Part shown: positions 5,974-8,054 of the stretch, in pieces
Layout of the letters: each line of letters begins with the position of its first letter
Position numbering within the stretch: position 1 is the stretch's first letter
Assembly (NCBI GenBank): GCA_023433855.1
Contig: JAEYTV010000329.1
Span: forward strand, 1-8,054
Direction: 5' to 3'
From: Pseudomonadota bacterium
GTDB lineage: Bacteria > Pseudomonadota > Alphaproteobacteria > Rhizobiales > Rhizobiaceae
DNA length: 8,054 nt
Made by a program: the position numbers and the translations under genes
The notes under the pieces: model-generated
Told to the model about the DNA's origin: nothing
Database searches by the model: none
What the model saw: only the letters and a program-made list of their open reading frames with translations

Positions 5974-7233
5974 ATGCGCCCAAGTTATCTGTTCACCAGT
6001 GAGTCTGTTGCCGAAGGCCATCCGGACAAGGTTTGCGACCGGATCTCCGACGAGATCGTCGACCTTGTGTATCGCGAAGCTGCGAAGACCGGGGTCGATC
6101 CTTGGACGGTCCGCATCGCTTGCGAGACGCTTGCCACCACTAACCGCGTCGTTATCGCCGGCGAAGTGCGCCTGCCTCCCAGCTTGATGAAGAAAGACAA
6201 AGACGGCAACGACGTCATCAATCCCTCGAAGTTCAAGGCAGCGGCTCGTCGCGCAATCCGGGATATCGGGTACGAGCAGGATGGTTTTCACTGGAAGACA
6301 GCCAAGATCGACGTGCTGCTGCATTCGCAATCTGCGGACATCGCTCAGGGTGTCGACAGCGCAGCCGACAAGCAAGGCGACGAAGGAGCCGGCGACCAGG
6401 GCATCATGTTCGGTTATGCCTGCAAGGAGACGCCGGATCTCATGCCGGCCCCGATTTACTACTCGCACAAGATTCTCCAGCTGCTGGCGGCTGCGCGCAA
6501 GAAGGGCGAGGGGGATGCCGGGAAGCTTGGCCCGGATGCCAAGAGCCAAGTCACGGTTCGTTATGAGAACGGCAAGCCTTCCTGCGTCGATTCGATAGTC
6601 CTTTCGACCCAGCACCTGGATGACGGCTGGGATTCCAAGAAGGTGCGCGCCGTTGTCGAGCCCTATATCCGGGAAGCTCTGGGTGACCTCAAGATTGCAG
6701 AAGATTGCAGGTGGTACATCAATCCGACCGGTAAGTTCGTCATCGGCGGACCGGATGGCGACGCCGGACTGACGGGCCGCAAGATCATCGTGGACACCTA
6801 TGGCGGGGCTGCTCCGCACGGTGGTGGCGCCTTCTCGGGCAAGGACACGACCAAGGTCGACAGGTCGGCTGCCTATGCTGCGCGTTATCTGGCGAAGAAT
6901 GTTGTGGCGGCGAGCCTCGCCGATAGTTGCACGATTCAGCTGTCCTACGCGATCGGTATCGCTCAGCCGCTGTCGATCTATGTCGACCTGCATGGCACGG
7001 GCAAGGACGTTACGGAAGATCAGATCGAGGCTGCAATCCGCAAGGTGATGGACCTATCCCCCTCGGGGATTCGTCGGCACCTGGACCTCAACAAGCCCAT
7101 CTATGCCAAGACATCAGCCTACGGGCATTTCGGACGCAAGGCTGGCCGCGACGGGTCCTTCTCCTGGGAGAAGACCGACCTCGTCAAGCCGCTGAAGGAC
7201 GCCCTGAAGGAAGAAGTGCTGAAGGCCGCCTGA
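5974..7233 (+). CDS. metK: S-adenosylmethionine synthetase
   Basis: A 419-residue cytoplasmic enzyme that makes S-adenosylmethionine from methionine and ATP, releasing phosphate and pyrophosphate. The protein opens with [22 protein letters not shown] (residues 5-26; His16 and Asp18 of the ATP site). The signature hexapeptide region [12 protein letters not shown] lies at 138-149 and the phosphate-binding loop GGGAFSGKD at 283-291. [24 protein letters not shown] (255-278) and the C-terminal YGHFGR (383-388) are intact. It is longer than E. coli MetK (384 residues) because of the lysine-rich insertions usual in rhizobial forms (around 72-88 and 176-192). The ATG at 5974 has a GAGGGG site and matches homologues. 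Expression is probably tuned through the palindrome over its promoter. Its product is the methyl donor for TrmB next door. Confidence 0.98.
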   Translation: MRPSYLFTSESVAEGHPDKVCDRISDEIVDLVYREAAKTGVDPWTVRIACETLATTNRVVIAGEVRLPPSLMKKDKDGNDVINPSKFKAAARRAIRDIGYEQDGFHWKTAKIDVLLHSQSADIAQGVDSAADKQGDEGAGDQGIMFGYACKETPDLMPAPIYYSHKILQLLAAARKKGEGDAGKLGPDAKSQVTVRYENGKPSCVDSIVLSTQHLDDGWDSKKVRAVVEPYIREALGDLKIAEDCRWYINPTGKFVIGGPDGDAGLTGRKIIVDTYGGAAPHGGGAFSGKDTTKVDRSAAYAARYLAKNVVAASLADSCTIQLSYAIGIAQPLSIYVDLHGTGKDVTEDQIEAAIRKVMDLSPSGIRRHLDLNKPIYAKTSAYGHFGRKAGRDGSFSWEKTDLVKPLKDALKEEVLKAA

Positions 7234-7265
7234 TCGGGCCTTTACGGATCGCAGAAGAAAACCGT

Positions 7266-7301
7266 ATAGCGGGTGCCTCCTGGCGGAGGCATCCGCTATT
7301 T
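7266..7301 (+). terminator. hairpin between metK and trmB, probable terminator or attenuator
   Basis: A 15-bp stem (7266-7280 with 7285-7299, one G-T wobble) closes a 4-base loop TGGC and is followed by only a short T run (7299-7301). The stem is very stable, but the weak T tract may let some transcripts continue into trmB, whose ATG is 17 bases further on. I see no convincing promoter for trmB in the gap, so partial read-through from metK is the likely source of its mRNA. Confidence 0.6.
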
Positions 7302-7318
7302 CCGTTAGAGACGACGCC

Positions 7319-8026
7319 ATGACCGAACAGCAGCACCGCAGCCGAGCCACCGAAGCTTTCTATGGCCGTCGCAAAGGCAAGCCGCTGAGGGAGCGCCAAT
7401 CGCAGGGCATGGCGACCCTGCTCCCTGCCCTGAAGCTCGATCTTCAGGCTGAGGCGCCTGCAGAACTTCCTACCCTGTTTTCCGCCCCGGTCCGCGAGAT
7501 CCGCTTGGAGATCGGTTTTGGTGGAGGCGAGCACCTGATTCATCGGGCACAGGAGTCCCCTGATGCGGGCTTCATCGGGGTGGAGCCGTTCGTCAACTCG
7601 ATGGCAAAGCTTTTGGCCCGCGTCGAGGACCTCGGCCTCAAGAACGTGCGGGTCTATGACGATGATGCCACGCAGGTACTGGACTGGCTGCCCGACGCCT
7701 CGGTCGACCATCTGGACCTGCTCTATCCAGATCCTTGGCCGAAGCGCAAGCATTGGAAACGCCGCTTCGTGTCCCAGGCGAACCTCAAACGCTTCCACCG
7801 CGTCTTGAAGCCTGGCGGGCTATTCTGTTTCGCGTCCGACATCGACACATATGTTAACTGGACGCTCCTCCATTGCCGCGACCACGGCGGTTTTCAATGG
7901 CTGGCGGATGACTCGTCGGACTGGCTGACACCTTTCGAAGGCTGGCCAGGTACGCGGTACGAAAACAAGGCCCGCCGCGAAGGCCGTTCGTCGGCCTATC
8001 TCCGGTTCAGGAAGGCTCGGGCCTGA
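7319..8026 (+). CDS. trmB: tRNA (guanine-N7-)-methyltransferase
   Basis: A 235-residue SAM-dependent enzyme that forms m7G46 in the variable loop of tRNAs. It has the class I methyltransferase fold: motif [10 protein letters not shown] at residues 64-72, the acidic residue of strand 2 in GVEP (Glu89), DDDA at 114-117, and the family hallmark [15 protein letters not shown] at 135-149, which holds the catalytic Asp and the basic tRNA contact. RVLKPGGLF (161-169) and the C-terminal [11 protein letters not shown] (212-222) complete the TrmB signature. The first 30 residues are basic ([13 protein letters not shown]), as in other alphaproteobacterial members. The start is ATG at 7319 with only a modest AGAG upstream. 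The gene lies 85 bases after metK, behind a stable hairpin. Length and motifs are complete, so it appears functional. Confidence 0.96.
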   Translation: MTEQQHRSRATEAFYGRRKGKPLRERQSQGMATLLPALKLDLQAEAPAELPTLFSAPVREIRLEIGFGGGEHLIHRAQESPDAGFIGVEPFVNSMAKLLARVEDLGLKNVRVYDDDATQVLDWLPDASVDHLDLLYPDPWPKRKHWKRRFVSQANLKRFHRVLKPGGLFCFASDIDTYVNWTLLHCRDHGGFQWLADDSSDWLTPFEGWPGTRYENKARREGRSSAYLRFRKARA

Positions 8027-8028
8027 CC

Positions 8029-8044
8029 GTCAGTGCAGGCTGAC
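8029..8044. repeat. small inverted repeat after trmB
   Basis: GTCAG and CTGAC arms flank a 6-base loop just after the trmB stop. No T tract is visible before the window ends, so it could be part of a terminator or chance. Confidence 0.2.
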
Positions 8045-8054
8045 AGTCTAGAGG

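Noticed and set aside
5935..6993. Minus-strand open frame of 352 codons opposite metK
   Set aside because: It mirrors the codon pattern of metK, and its translation shows no family features.

Overview
The window looks like an ordinary chromosomal housekeeping region of an alphaproteobacterium in the Rhizobiales, most likely a Rhizobiaceae genus close to Rhizobium, Sinorhizobium/Ensifer or Agrobacterium. The evidence is high-GC coding sequence, near-verbatim rhizobial versions of PhoH, MetK and a small XRE regulator, and the gene order miaB-phoH-ybeY-corC-lnt-XRE-metK-trmB. All eight genes are on the plus strand. I see no mobile element, CRISPR array, tRNA, rRNA or sign of recent transfer.

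Bases 1-5215 hold a tight gene run: the 3' half of miaB (tRNA ms2i6A methylthiotransferase), phoH (starts at TTG, overlapping the miaB stop), ybeY (RNase involved in rRNA maturation), a CorC/HlyC-type CBS protein, and lnt (apolipoprotein N-acyltransferase). Gaps up to corC are 20 bases or less. A 92-base gap with a strong ribosome binding site precedes lnt. I find no terminator within this run, so it probably forms one operon for tRNA/rRNA maturation and envelope functions.

Bases 5212-5838 are a separate unit. A good sigma-70-like promoter overlaps the lnt stop codon. It is followed by a 125-base leader with inverted repeats, then a 139-residue XRE regulator of the PhrR/PraR type, closed by a textbook rho-independent terminator. 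Lnt beside this regulator matches the actA-phrR acid-tolerance locus described in Sinorhizobium.

Bases 5839-7301 are the metK unit. An AT-rich near-perfect 20-bp palindrome overlaps the probable promoter and is followed by a 70-base leader and SAM synthetase. A 15-bp hairpin separates metK from trmB (tRNA m7G46 methyltransferase, a SAM user), which ends just before the window edge.

I did not find an undescribed system. The points most worth checking are the regulatory sites in front of metK and in front of the XRE gene.
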